From Pseudohalioglobus sediminis (GTDB taxonomy: Bacteria; Pseudomonadota; Gammaproteobacteria; Pseudomonadales; Halieaceae), in assembly GCF_008370495.1 (NCBI RefSeq), contig NZ_VTUX01000007.1, forward strand, positions 248,001 through 312,000: 64,000 bases of DNA. The letters are read 5' to 3'. The translations under genes and the position numbers were made by a program. The notes beneath the pieces are model-generated. The model did no database searches. It was not told the origin of the DNA and saw nothing but the letters and a program-made list of their open reading frames with translations. Within the stretch, counting starts at the first letter, position 1; each line of letters begins with the position of its first letter. Below, in pieces: positions 52,932 to 61,948 of the stretch.

Positions 52932-55058
52932 CTAGAAGCTATAGCGAATGCCAGCCTCTATAGAGCGACCGGCCTCGGGAGCGATGTCGCGCAGGAAGGA
53001 GGTACTCAGGCGAATCTCCTCATCGGTGACATTGTTGAAGTTCACGAACGTCACCAGATCGCCTCCGCCCACGGGCAGGCGGTAATCCACGCCGAGGTCC
53101 CAGCGGGTATAGCCCTCGGTAGCCGCTTCGTTATCACCGGGACGATTCTGGTCTGCAGCATCAACCACGCGGCCCCAGACGTCCCAACTTTCGCTAACCC
53201 AGTTCAGGCGAGCACCGAGCCGCCGCGGGGGCAGCCGCGGGACATCACCACCACTTTCCAATTCGCCGCGCGTCAGGTCACCGAACAGCCCCAGGCGCAG
53301 GTCCCCGGGACCGATAGCCGCGAGGGTGAAATCGGTATCGAGTTCGATCCCCCAGAACGAGGCGTCTTCCTGGTCGTACACATAAACGGCGACCTCATCT
53401 ACTTCAGTGCCCGTGGACATCAGCCCGATATAATCACGAAAATCGTTGTAGTAGAGGTTGATGGCAACGTGATGGCCATCGCCCTGCCAGTCAATACTGA
53501 AATCCACGTTGCGCGAGGTTTCCGTGTCGAGCGCGGCGTTACCGATCTCTATGGCGTTAGTTGCCGCATGCACAACCAGTTCTTCCGCGTCGCGTGCCTC
53601 CACATTGGAATAGAGCTCTTCGGTTGTAGGCGCGCGCTCCGCCAGCGACAGCGCCAGGCCCAACTGCCAGGCTGGCGTCAAATCCCACAGTGCCGAGCCG
53701 GACGCGCTGAGGGAGTTGAAACTGTTGCTGTCAGCCGCATAGGTGTCGGGGTCGCGCTCGGCATAGTCGTAACGAGCGCCCAGCTCGAAGGTCCAGTCTC
53801 CGCTGTGGTAGTCCTCCAGCAGAAACAGCCCGAGCTCCTGGTTATCCGTAACCGGGATAAACGCCTCCTCACCGAGCGCGCTGAATTCTCCGGAGATAAG
53901 CTGCGCGCCTATCACGCCGTGAAAATTGGCAACCGTGTCGTGCACCAGCTCCAGGCGGCCTTCCCAGGCTTCATTCGCATAAGTGGTACCGATTTCACCG
54001 GAACCTTCTATTTCACTGTGCTCGTAATCGGTGTAGGTGAGAAAACCGCGAAATACCTCTACGCCGGCGAAAGGTTCATGCCAGTGCAGTGCCGCGTCGT
54101 AACGGGTCTGCTCCACGTCGAGGGTGACGCCATCACCATGACCGTGCTCATCCTCTTCATGGTGCTCTTCATCATCGAGGTGTTCTTCATCCTCGAGGTG
54201 CTCGTCCTCATCGTGATCTTCATGCTCGTGGTCTGCATGGGCCCCTGCCGGAATACCGTAGCGATTTTCCAGGCGGTTGACCGCAAGGCCAAAGAAACCC
54301 GAATCAAAATGGTAGCTTCCGCCGAGGGTCAGGCTCTTGGTGCGGCCGCCGGTGTTGGCCAGCACCCCCTTGCGCTCGCCCTCTTCCCCGGCTTCGTGCG
54401 CTTCGTGGTCCTCGTCATGGTCATCATGCTCCGCCTCGGTGGAGGCGTAGCCGGGAATATCCATGTCGTTCCAGTCCCGATACAGGGCATCGGCGTGAAT
54501 CGCGAGGTTGCCGCTGCTGCCGTCGAAACGCGCAACCACGTTATCCATGTCCGTGGCGCTGTCGTGGCGGTATTCCACGGCGCCGGTGGGCTCATCGGGC
54601 AGGGAAGTGGGTATGCGGTTGTCGAGCACGTTGACCACCCCCCCTATCGCGCCGCCGCCATAGAGCAGGGTGGCGGGACCGCGCAGGATTTCGATGCTGT
54701 CTGCCAACAAGGGCTCAACAGACACCGCGTGATCAGCGGACAGGTTAGAGGCGTCGGCACTGCTGGTGCCGTTCTGCAGCACGGTGACCCGCGCGCCCTG
54801 CTGGCCTCGAATCACCGGCTGACCAACGCCGGGCCCGAATGAGGCATTGGCCAGCCCCGGAGTCGTCCCCAGGGTATCGCCCAGGGTGCTGGCCGCGGCA
54901 CGGCTGAGCGCGTCACCGGACAAGACGGTAACTGGCAGGGCGGTTTCAGCGGTTTTCTTGTGCAGAGGAACAGACACCAGCACGTGTTCGAGGGGCAGCT
55001 GCTCGGCAGCCGCGTTCGCCGCGGCAACAGCCACGGCAATCGGTACAAGACGTTTCAT
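52932..55058 (-). CDS. TonB-dependent outer-membrane receptor with His/acidic loops (ZnuD-like)
   Basis: 708 residues with a signal peptide ending near NAAA. The plug domain has TVLSGDALS, GQPVIRGQQGARVTVLQNG and SIEILRGPATLLYGGGAIGGVVNV. The barrel ends in the outer-membrane signature with C-terminal Phe (RYSF). Two extracellular loops are packed with His, Asp and Glu: about residues 205-222 and 272-309. These loops resemble the zinc-catching loops of ZnuD. It probably imports zinc or another divalent metal. The ribosome-binding site CAGGAG is held in a hairpin (see 55065-55102). Confidence 0.92.
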   Translation of the reverse strand: MKRLVPIAVAVAAANAAAEQLPLEHVLVSVPLHKKTAETALPVTVLSGDALSRAAASTLGDTLGTTPGLANASFGPGVGQPVIRGQQGARVTVLQNGTSSADASNLSADHAVSVEPLLADSIEILRGPATLLYGGGAIGGVVNVLDNRIPTSLPDEPTGAVEYRHDSATDMDNVVARFDGSSGNLAIHADALYRDWNDMDIPGYASTEAEHDDHDEDHEAHEAGEEGERKGVLANTGGRTKSLTLGGSYHFDSGFFGLAVNRLENRYGIPAGAHADHEHEDHDEDEHLEDEEHLDDEEHHEEDEHGHGDGVTLDVEQTRYDAALHWHEPFAGVEVFRGFLTYTDYEHSEIEGSGEIGTTYANEAWEGRLELVHDTVANFHGVIGAQLISGEFSALGEEAFIPVTDNQELGLFLLEDYHSGDWTFELGARYDYAERDPDTYAADSNSFNSLSASGSALWDLTPAWQLGLALSLAERAPTTEELYSNVEARDAEELVVHAATNAIEIGNAALDTETSRNVDFSIDWQGDGHHVAINLYYNDFRDYIGLMSTGTEVDEVAVYVYDQEDASFWGIELDTDFTLAAIGPGDLRLGLFGDLTRGELESGGDVPRLPPRRLGARLNWVSESWDVWGRVVDAADQNRPGDNEAATEGYTRWDLGVDYRLPVGGGDLVTFVNFNNVTDEEIRLSTSFLRDIAPEAGRSIEAGIRYSF

Positions 55059-55064
55059 TTGTTA

Positions 55065-55102
55065 ACTCCTGATAGTGTCGAAAGTTTGACTGTGTCAGGA
55101 GT
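55065..55102 (-). promoter_or_regulatory. Intercistronic hairpin sequestering the TonB-receptor ribosome-binding site
   Basis: Read as leftward mRNA: ACUCCUGA, 22 bases, UCAGGAGU. The 8-base arms are perfectly complementary, and GUC/GAC can pair inside. The first arm contains the last codon and UGA stop of the 101-residue gene. The second arm contains the AGGAG site of the receptor gene, 7 bases before its AUG. Ribosomes finishing the first gene would open the hairpin, giving translational coupling. Confidence 0.6.
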
Positions 55103-55400
55103 GTGCCGGGGGCCCCCGGGCGTTGAAGGGTGAAACCACACCAGTGATGGGAGCGGTGACGATGACATCATCTGCAAACGTTGCCAGCCAGGTCGGCCCG
55201 GCGCACCCGGCGATATCCGTCAGTTGCGCATCGGCGCTGTGCTTGCAAAGCAGGCACTCGACATAGGTGTCGTCCAGCTCATGCCAGTGGCCCGCTTCCT
55301 GCGCCTGCACAGCGGCAGTGAAGACCAGCGCCACAAACGCCAGCGACCGGGCCAGATTGCCGGGGCGGCGCAGATGCTGTAGTGAGAACGACGAATGCAT
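55095..55400 (-). CDS. Small exported cysteine-containing protein upstream of the TonB receptor
   Basis: 101 residues. An N-terminal basic stretch and a hydrophobic segment ending near AVQAQ form a signal peptide. The mature part has CLLCKHSAD (a CxxC) and another Cys in AGCAGPT, plus HWHELDD, and so could bind a metal or form disulfides. I do not recognise the family with certainty; small Cys/His proteins of this type often precede zinc-type TonB receptors. It ends 36 bases before the receptor start. Confidence 0.7.
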   Translation of the reverse strand: MHSSFSLQHLRRPGNLARSLAFVALVFTAAVQAQEAGHWHELDDTYVECLLCKHSADAQLTDIAGCAGPTWLATFADDVIVTAPITGVVSPFNARGPPAHS

Positions 55401-55448
55401 AGTGGCGCAGATTCTACTCGACTTTCATCACTGTAGTCACCTTTCCGA

Positions 55449-56642
55449 TCAACCGAACCAGGCCAGCAGGGTATTGATGATCAGGGCGTTACTCAGGTCG
55501 ATGAAGAAAGCCCCCACCAGCGGCACCACTACGAATGCCCGGGGCGCCGGGCCCAGTGCCTTGGTCACGGCAGTCATGTTGGCAATGGCAGTGGGCGTCG
55601 CACCCAGGGCGAGGCCTGAGTAGCCCGAACAGATCACCGCCGCATCGTAGTTGGCGCCCAGCAAGCGGAACACGACGAAAACCGTGAACAGCACGATCAG
55701 CACCAGCTGCACTGCCAGCAATATGAGCATGGACCCGGCCAGGTCCGCCAGCGCCCAGAGCTGCAGGCTCATCAGCGACATCGACAGGAACAAACCCAGG
55801 CTGACATCGGAAACCAGCGCCAGCGAGCGCGTTCCGGTTGGCCACTGGTAGCGCGGCAGGAACCGCGGCAGGCTGTTGGTGAGTATGATCCCGGCGAACA
55901 GGCAGGTTACAAAGTCCGGCAGCATCAGGCCCCATCCGCCCAGCAGATCGTTGAGGTGCATGCCCACACCGATAGCGATGGCAATCACCAGCAGCACTTT
56001 GAGAATACCGTCGACATCGATTATCTCGTGTTCCTTGTAGCGAAAACCGACCGTAAGTTCGCCGCTGTCTTCCGGGTTGAGCTTGTTGCGCCAGACCAGG
56101 TAGCGGGCAATGGGACCACCGATCACACCACCAAAAATCAGCCCGAAAGTGGCACATGCAAGACCCACTTCCATCGCATAGGGCATGCCGTACTCAGCTG
56201 CAAAGGTGGGAGCCCAGGCTATGGCGGTACCGTGACCACCACTGAGGCTAACCGATCCGGTAAGGACCCCGAGGGCAGGCGGTGCGCCATTGAGCATCGC
56301 GACGCCGATTCCTGCCAGGTTTTGCAGGAACAGATAGCTCACGGCCAGCACCAGCAAAATCAGCAGGGAGCGGCCACCCTGCTTGAGCACGTCGATACGG
56401 GAGGACAGGCCAATGGTGGTAAAAAACACGATCAGCAGCATGTCCCTGTTGGCCATATCAAAGGTGACCTCGGAGGCGGTGAAGGCATACACCAGGGCAA
56501 AGCCCAGCGAGGCCAGCAAGCCCCCGGTAACCGGCTCAGGAATATTGTAGTCGCGCAGCAGCCCGACGCGCCCATTGATATAGCGCCCCAGGTATAAAAC
56601 CAGGATGGCTACGATCAGGGTCTGGCGTGGGTCGAGTTCCAC
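55449..56642 (-). CDS. gltS: Sodium/glutamate symporter
   Basis: 397-residue inner-membrane transporter for L-glutamate with Na+. It begins with the typical DPRQTLIVAILVLYLGR and has VSLSGGHGTAIAW and, in the second half, ICSGYSGLALGATPTAIANM, the two pore-loop motifs of the GltS family. About ten hydrophobic segments. It lies 21 bases after the lipoprotein gene and 48 bases before the small exported-protein gene, all on the same strand. Confidence 0.94.
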   Translation of the reverse strand: MELDPRQTLIVAILVLYLGRYINGRVGLLRDYNIPEPVTGGLLASLGFALVYAFTASEVTFDMANRDMLLIVFFTTIGLSSRIDVLKQGGRSLLILLVLAVSYLFLQNLAGIGVAMLNGAPPALGVLTGSVSLSGGHGTAIAWAPTFAAEYGMPYAMEVGLACATFGLIFGGVIGGPIARYLVWRNKLNPEDSGELTVGFRYKEHEIIDVDGILKVLLVIAIAIGVGMHLNDLLGGWGLMLPDFVTCLFAGIILTNSLPRFLPRYQWPTGTRSLALVSDVSLGLFLSMSLMSLQLWALADLAGSMLILLAVQLVLIVLFTVFVVFRLLGANYDAAVICSGYSGLALGATPTAIANMTAVTKALGPAPRAFVVVPLVGAFFIDLSNALIINTLLAWFG

Positions 56643-56663
56643 GGGCTATTCAGCGGCGCAGGG

Positions 56664-57542
56664 TCAGCGTAACGAGAAGGTTGCGACAACGCTGTCAGCG
56701 CGCAGCAACTCAAGCGTTTGTCCGCTAATGCGATAGGCATCCACACTATCCAGCATCTGCAGGAATGCCTGTTCCAGCTCGGCACCATCGACACAGGCGC
56801 GCATCGTTGAGGCCAGCGGCCCGAACTTGATCGGCGTGCCATGCACGGAGTGACCCTCACTGCTGAACCCGCCGCTATAGCGATTACAGCCGGCAAAACC
56901 TGCTACCGAGCCCTCGTCGTGATCCAGCACCATATCAGCGGGTGCACCGCCGGCTCCCAGCGCCGCCGCTTCGCCGTGCAATGTCTGCAGCAGCCAGGTG
57001 GCCTGTGTGGCGTCATTCTCTGCGGAACCTGCCGGCACTGCCGCCGGGGGCGCGTCGTCAGCTTGCGCCGGTGGCGGCTCCTCGGCCGGCGCCTTGGTCA
57101 CCGGTTCGGCGACACGCTGCACCATTATCTGTACCGGGTTACCACTGAATGGGTCAATGTACTCGGTAGTGGTGAACAGCAGGCGGTCGCCTCGCGATAT
57201 GGTGGCACGCAGGGCATAGCGCATGCGCGGATCAATCACCGTAGGATCGTAATTGATGGTGAAGGGATACGGCGGTCCCCCCTGCGGCTGGATCAGCACA
57301 CTGGTCATAACCGTCGCCATGGCATCTGCCCTGGATATGTCCTGCAGTTGCACCTCCAGTTCCGCACCGGGCGGCAGCATCATGCGCTCCCGGTAAAACA
57401 CTTCGCCTTCTATCGTTGACACCTTACCCACCTCCCCCGACGCCTGCTCCGGCGCACCAATGTCGTCACCGCCGCAGGCAGACAGGAACAGCATCACCGG
57501 CCCGAGGACCAGGGCACCCAGCGCAGTGGCATTCTTTGTCAT
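56664..57542 (-). CDS. Lipoprotein with YbaY-like and META domains
   Basis: 292 residues. Lipobox FLSAC. The first domain (about 40-140) resembles YbaY-type proteins: EVFYRERMMLPPGAELEVQLQDIS and MRYALRATI. A Pro/Ala-rich linker leads to a C-terminal META (HslJ-like) domain with AGCNRYSGGF and FGPLASTMRAC. HslJ-like domains occur in heat-shock and envelope lipoproteins of unclear function. I chose the ATG at 57542 for its clean signal peptide; an ATG at 57572 overlapping the SnoaL-like stop is the alternative. Confidence 0.85.
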   Translation of the reverse strand: MTKNATALGALVLGPVMLFLSACGGDDIGAPEQASGEVGKVSTIEGEVFYRERMMLPPGAELEVQLQDISRADAMATVMTSVLIQPQGGPPYPFTINYDPTVIDPRMRYALRATISRGDRLLFTTTEYIDPFSGNPVQIMVQRVAEPVTKAPAEEPPPAQADDAPPAAVPAGSAENDATQATWLLQTLHGEAAALGAGGAPADMVLDHDEGSVAGFAGCNRYSGGFSSEGHSVHGTPIKFGPLASTMRACVDGAELEQAFLQMLDSVDAYRISGQTLELLRADSVVATFSLR

Positions 57543-57568
57543 AGCTGATTTCCCGATTGATCGCGTTC

Positions 57569-57955
57569 TCATGCGGAGAGCTGCTCCAGCATTGCCCGCA
57601 TTTTGCCGTGCACGGCATTCAGCGCCTTGAGCGGGCGCACCATCACCTTGAACTCACATATTTTCCCCTGCGCGTCGAAGGTCATGATATCGACCCCATT
57701 GACCTGCAAGCCATCAACCTCGCAGACGAACTCCAGCACCGCATAATTGCCGCTGACAACTTCCTTGACGTAGTGGAATCCGTCATTGAGCACGTGCATG
57801 GCACCGGTCAGGTACAAGCGCGTGATGTCACCGCCCTGCTGCGGTGTATGCACCACCGGCGACAGGAATACGCACTCACCTGCTATCAACTCTTCAAGCA
57901 ACGCTGCATCGCTGGTGGCGACGAATCGGTGCCACTTGGCCAGGGTTTCGTGCAT
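57569..57955 (-). CDS. SnoaL/NTF2-like domain protein
   Basis: 128-residue single-domain protein of the NTF2-like superfamily, cytoplasmic. Typical layout: an N-terminal helix (ETLAKWHRFVATSD), then FLSPVVHTPQQGG, and a final strand FKVMVRPLKALNAV. Members bind or isomerise small hydrophobic molecules; the function here is unknown. It is divergent from the hydrogenase operon and probably starts the leftward unit through gltS. Confidence 0.78.
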   Translation of the reverse strand: MHETLAKWHRFVATSDAALLEELIAGECVFLSPVVHTPQQGGDITRLYLTGAMHVLNDGFHYVKEVVSGNYAVLEFVCEVDGLQVNGVDIMTFDAQGKICEFKVMVRPLKALNAVHGKMRAMLEQLSA

Positions 57956-58102
57956 TACTCGCTTCCTGTTTCATATTCCGTACGCTGTGCCAGCATGGTA
58001 GGTCACCGCGGGAGAGTTTCCAAGCCGCCATGTCCAACGCACGCCAGAACGACACGGGCTCCGTGTCGATACCGGGCCACCCCTGGCCGCACACACAGCA
58101 AA

Positions 58103-58118
58103 CTTGATCCAGATCAAG
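58103..58118. promoter_or_regulatory. FNR/ANR-type binding site upstream of hupS
   Basis: CTTGATCCAGATCAAG: the core TTGAT-N4-ATCAA matches the FNR/ANR/FnrN consensus at every fixed position, and flanking C and G extend the symmetry. It is centred 192 bases before the hupS ATG. With a start of transcription near 58171 it would sit at about -60, a known activating position. Confidence 0.8.
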
Positions 58119-58157
58119 CGTGCCGAAGATAGCCCGGTGCGCAGGCTTCAAACATCC

Positions 58158-58165
58158 TATATATA
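58158..58165 (+). promoter_or_regulatory. Possible -10 element of the hydrogenase promoter
   Basis: TATATATA, about 40 bases downstream of the FNR-type box. No convincing -35 is visible, as expected for an activator-dependent promoter. Assignment depends on the position of the FNR box. Confidence 0.4.
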
Positions 58166-58302
58166 GACTTAAGGCGTATGGGTTCAGCGGGTGATGCCTG
58201 CTAGCGTCAACGATAATAAGCAATACTCAATTCAGCCGGAAAATGCGCTACCGCTCACGGCGGTTACGGGTTTTCCGTCATCAGCAGCACGGAGAATCCG
58301 TT

Positions 58303-59382
58303 ATGAGCTCACCGGAGACCTTTTATGATGTCTTCCGCCAGCAGGGCATCAGCAGGCGTTCCTTCAATAAATTCTGCTCCCTGACCGCCGCCTCGCTGGG
58401 CCTCGGACCCAGTTTCGCACCCAGGATTGCCCACGCCATGGAGACCAAGCGCCGCACGCCGGTGATCTGGATGAACGGCCTGGAATGTACCTGTTGCTCA
58501 GAGAGCTTCATTCGCTCGGGACACCCGCTGGTATCCGATGTGGTGCTGTCGATGCTGTCGCTGGATTACTCCCACGTGCTGATGGCGGCGGCCGGACACC
58601 AGGCCGAGGCCGCGCTCGAGGAAACCCGCACCCAGCACGCCGGGGAGTACATCCTCGCCGTTGAAGGCAACCCGCCGCTCAACGAAGACGGCATGTTCTG
58701 TATTGTCGGCGGGCGCCCTTTCCTGGAACAACTCAAGGAAATGGCAGCGGGCGCCAAGGCCATTGTGGCCTGGGGATCCTGCGCCTCCAACGGCTGCGTA
58801 CAGGCCGCCAAGCCCAACCCGACCCAGGCCACGCCCATTCACAAGGTCATTCGCGACAAGCCCATCATCAAGGTGCCCGGTTGCCCGCCCATTGCCGAAG
58901 TGATGACCGGCGTACTCACCTATATCCTGACTTTCGACCGGCTGCCGCCCCTGGATCGCCTCGGTCGCCCGGAAATGTTCTACGGGCAGCGCATCCACGA
59001 CAAGTGCTACCGCCGCCCGCATTTTGATGCCGGCCAGTTCGCCGAGGAGTGGGACGACGAAAACTCCCGCAAGGGCTACTGCCTGTACAAGATGGGCTGC
59101 CGCGGTCCCACCACGTATAACGCCTGCTCCACCGTGCGCTGGAACGAGGGCGTGTCCTTCCCCATTCAGTCGGGCCACGGCTGCATTGGTTGTTCCGAGG
59201 AAAATTTCTGGGATAACGGCCCGTTCTACGACCGCCTGGCCGAAGTGCAGACGCCGCTGGGCGTGGAGGCCAACGCCGACAAGATCGGACTGACTGCGGC
59301 GGGCGTCATCGGCGCCGGGGTGGCAGCACATGCCGCCGTATCCGCCCTCACCCGGGTGCGCAACCCCAACAGCGGAGAATAA
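58303..59382 (+). CDS. hupS: [NiFe] hydrogenase small subunit, O2-tolerant group 1d type
   Basis: Electron-transfer subunit of the membrane-bound uptake hydrogenase, 359 residues. The twin-arginine signal SRRSFNK exports it folded with the large subunit; cleavage after AHA45 puts the first ligand at mature position 17. Proximal-cluster residues are C62-T-C64-C65, C160 and C165 (SCASNGC) and Cys of VPGC. Cys64 and Cys165 (mature 19 and 120) are the two extra cysteines of the [4Fe-3S] cluster that gives oxygen tolerance in E. coli Hyd-1 and Ralstonia MBH. A C-terminal helix anchors it in the membrane. Start at 58303 with GGAGA upstream. Confidence 0.97.
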   Translation: MSSPETFYDVFRQQGISRRSFNKFCSLTAASLGLGPSFAPRIAHAMETKRRTPVIWMNGLECTCCSESFIRSGHPLVSDVVLSMLSLDYSHVLMAAAGHQAEAALEETRTQHAGEYILAVEGNPPLNEDGMFCIVGGRPFLEQLKEMAAGAKAIVAWGSCASNGCVQAAKPNPTQATPIHKVIRDKPIIKVPGCPPIAEVMTGVLTYILTFDRLPPLDRLGRPEMFYGQRIHDKCYRRPHFDAGQFAEEWDDENSRKGYCLYKMGCRGPTTYNACSTVRWNEGVSFPIQSGHGCIGCSEENFWDNGPFYDRLAEVQTPLGVEANADKIGLTAAGVIGAGVAAHAAVSALTRVRNPNSGE

Positions 59383-59385
59383 GCA

Positions 59386-61176
59386 ATGACTGTGCAAACA
59401 CCCAACGGCTTTACCCTGGACAACGCCGGACAGCGCATAGTGGTAGACCCGGTCACCCGTATCGAGGGTCACCTGCGCATCGAAGTCAACGTCGACGACA
59501 GCAACATTATTCGCAACGCCGTCTCCACCGGCACCATGTGGCGCGGCCTGGAAGTCATCCTCAAGGGGCGCGACCCGCGCGATGCCTGGGCCTTCACCCA
59601 GCGTATTTGCGGCGTCTGTACCGGCACCCACGCGCTGACTTCCGTGCGCGCCGTGGAGGATGCCCTCGACATCCAGATTCCCGAGAACGCCAACACCATC
59701 CGCAACCTGATGCAGCTGGCGCTGCAGGTACACGACCACATCGTGCACTTCTATCACCTGCATGCGCTGGATTGGGTGGACGTGGTGTCGTCACTGTCCG
59801 CCGACCCGCGCGCCACCAGCGAACTGGCGCAGTCGATTTCCGCCTGGCCGAAGTCATCCCCGGGCTACTTCCGCGACCTGCAGGCGCGCCTGAAAACTTT
59901 CGTCGAGTCGGGCCAGCTGGGCCTGTTCCGCAACGGTTACTGGGGCCACCCGGCCTACAAGCTGCCCCCGGAGGCCAACCTGATGGCGGTGGCGCACTAC
60001 CTGGAGGCTCTGGATTTCCAGAAAGAAATCAAGAAGATACACACCGTTTTCGGCGGCAAGAACCCTCACCCCAACTGGCTGGTAGGCGGCGTGCCCTGTC
60101 CCATCAACGTCTCCGATACCGGTGCCGTCGGCGCCATCAATATCGAGCGCCTGAACCTGGTGAAACGCATTATCGACGAGTCGCGCCAGTTCTCCGAGCA
60201 GGTCTACCTGCCGGATCTCAAGGCCATTGCTTCCTTTTACAAGGACTGGGGTTTTGGCGGCGGCCTGTCCAGCCAGAACGTGTTGTCCTACGGCGACATT
60301 CCCGATCACGCCAACGACTATTCCGCAGCCAACCTGATGCTGCCCCGGGGCGCCATCATCAATGGCGACCTGAGCACCGTGCACGAAGTAGACCAGCGCG
60401 ACAGCGAGGAGATCCAGGAATTCGTCAGCCACTCCTGGTACAGCTACGACGACGAGAACAGGGGCCTGCATCCCTGGGACGGTGTCACCGAGCCCAATTT
60501 CGATCTGGGCCCCAATTTCAAGGGCACCAAGACCAAGATCGAGCAGCTGGACGAAAACGCCAAGTACTCGTGGATCAAGAGCCCGCGCTGGAAAGGCCAC
60601 GCCATGGAAGTGGGCCCGCTGGCACGCTATATCATCGGCTACGCCCAGAACAACCCGGAGTTCAAGGAACCTACCGAGAAGCTGCTGTCGGAACTGGACT
60701 TGCCGGTTTCAGCCCTGTTCTCCACCCTGGGCCGCACTGCGGCGCGCGGGCTGGAATGCGTCTGGGCGGCAGACAAGATGGACTACTTCTACAACAAGCT
60801 GATCAGCAACATCCGCAATGGCGACCTGGCCACCGCCAATACCGAGCGCTGGGATCCCTCAACCTGGCCCAGCGACGTCAAGGGTGTCGGTTTTACCGAG
60901 GCGCCGCGCGGGGCCCTCGGCCACTGGATCCACATCAAGGACGGCCGCATCGAGAACTACCAGGCGGTGGTCCCGACCACCTGGAATGCCGGCCCCCGCG
61001 ACAACGAGGGCAATATCGGCGCCTACGAGGCCTCCCTGCTGGACACACCCATGGCGGACCCGGAACAGCCGCTGGAGATCCTGCGTACGATTCACTCCTT
61101 CGACCCCTGCCTGGCCTGCTCCACGCATGTGATGAGCCCCGAAGGTGAACCCCTGTCAGACGTGAAGGTTCGCTGA
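59386..61176 (+). CDS. hupL: [NiFe] hydrogenase large (catalytic) subunit
   Basis: Carries the Ni-Fe(CN)2CO site that splits H2; 596 residues before processing. Nickel ligands are in the L1 motif [10 protein letters not shown] (Cys76, Cys79) and the L2 motif DPCLACSTH (Cys575, Cys578). The 15-residue extension after His581 (VMSPEGE... to VKVR) is the peptide removed by HupD after nickel insertion. It has no signal and is exported with the small subunit. It starts 3 bases after the hupS stop. Confidence 0.97.
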   Translation: MTVQTPNGFTLDNAGQRIVVDPVTRIEGHLRIEVNVDDSNIIRNAVSTGTMWRGLEVILKGRDPRDAWAFTQRICGVCTGTHALTSVRAVEDALDIQIPENANTIRNLMQLALQVHDHIVHFYHLHALDWVDVVSSLSADPRATSELAQSISAWPKSSPGYFRDLQARLKTFVESGQLGLFRNGYWGHPAYKLPPEANLMAVAHYLEALDFQKEIKKIHTVFGGKNPHPNWLVGGVPCPINVSDTGAVGAINIERLNLVKRIIDESRQFSEQVYLPDLKAIASFYKDWGFGGGLSSQNVLSYGDIPDHANDYSAANLMLPRGAIINGDLSTVHEVDQRDSEEIQEFVSHSWYSYDDENRGLHPWDGVTEPNFDLGPNFKGTKTKIEQLDENAKYSWIKSPRWKGHAMEVGPLARYIIGYAQNNPEFKEPTEKLLSELDLPVSALFSTLGRTAARGLECVWAADKMDYFYNKLISNIRNGDLATANTERWDPSTWPSDVKGVGFTEAPRGALGHWIHIKDGRIENYQAVVPTTWNAGPRDNEGNIGAYEASLLDTPMADPEQPLEILRTIHSFDPCLACSTHVMSPEGEPLSDVKVR

Positions 61177-61198
61177 GGCGGCGAGCGAGGAGACGGCC

Positions 61199-61948
61199 AT
61201 GACCAGTTCTTTCGAATCCAAGCCGCGGCCGAAAGGCTTTCTCAGCGCGGTGGTGCACCACGCCACCGAAGTGCAGACGCCGGCGGCCAAGATCTATGTG
61301 TACGAGGCGCCGGTGCGTATCTGGCACTGGTTCAACGCGCTCTGCATTGTGCTGCTGGTGATCACCGGTTACCTGATCGGCAAGCCCCTGCCCTCTGTCG
61401 AGGGCGAGGCCTCCGAACTGTTCGTGTTCGGCTATATCCGCCTTATCCACTTCGCTGCGGGGCAAATCCTTGCCATCGCGCTACTGTTTCGTATTGGCTG
61501 GGCGATTATCGGCAACCACCATGCGCACCAGCTGTTCCTGCCCCCACTGTGGAGCGCCAAGTGGTGGCGTGAGGTGTGGCACGAGGTGCGCTGGTACACC
61601 TTCCTTGAGCGTACGCCCAAGAAGTACGTCGGCCATAACCCGCTGGCGCAGCTGGCCATGTTCTTCCTGTTCCTGCTGCCACTGCTGAACGCTGTGGCCA
61701 CCGGCTTCGCCCTGTATGCCGAGGGCGCGGGTACAGACAGCATGTGGTACACCCTGTTTGGCTGGGTGTTCACCGTATACGGTGACAGCATGCACGTGCA
61801 CACCGTCCACCGCCTGACCATGTGGGTCATTGTCTGCTTCTCCCTGATCCACATCTACGTCGCTATACGCGAGGACATCATGAGCCGCCAGAGCCTGGTG
61901 TCCACCATGATTTCCGGCTGGCGTTACTTCAAGGACGACAGGGAATGA
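61199..61948 (+). CDS. hupC: Hydrogenase b-type cytochrome subunit
   Basis: Inner-membrane diheme cytochrome b, 249 residues with four main hydrophobic segments. It anchors the hydrogenase and passes electrons to quinone. YEAPVRIWHWFNAL at the start of helix 1, the His of RLIHFAAG, and HTVHRLTMW in helix 4 are family motifs and likely heme ligands. An N-terminal extension of about 35 residues precedes helix 1. The stop overlaps the hupD start (ATGA). Confidence 0.95.
   Translation: MTSSFESKPRPKGFLSAVVHHATEVQTPAAKIYVYEAPVRIWHWFNALCIVLLVITGYLIGKPLPSVEGEASELFVFGYIRLIHFAAGQILAIALLFRIGWAIIGNHHAHQLFLPPLWSAKWWREVWHEVRWYTFLERTPKKYVGHNPLAQLAMFFLFLLPLLNAVATGFALYAEGAGTDSMWYTLFGWVFTVYGDSMHVHTVHRLTMWVIVCFSLIHIYVAIREDIMSRQSLVSTMISGWRYFKDDRE

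Larger units (their letters stand above)
57956..58302. other. Intergenic region between the SnoaL-like gene and the hydrogenase operon
   Basis: 347 bases without a gene. It contains a perfect FNR/ANR box at 58103-58118 and an AT-rich -10-like stretch at 58158-58165. No other strong dyad is apparent. Confidence 0.7.

Noticed and set aside
53469-54842. 457-codon frame opposite the TonB receptor containing hydrophobic stretches that look like membrane helices
   Set aside because: The Val/Leu/Ile runs are the complement of the His/Asp/Glu loop codons of the receptor.
55401-55448. Zur or Fur box before the small exported protein and TonB receptor
   Set aside because: No AT-rich palindrome of the expected type was found in the gap.
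59538-61148. 536-codon out-of-frame reading inside hupL
   Set aside because: Same strand as hupL but shifted; Arg/Pro/Gly-rich with no recognisable domain.
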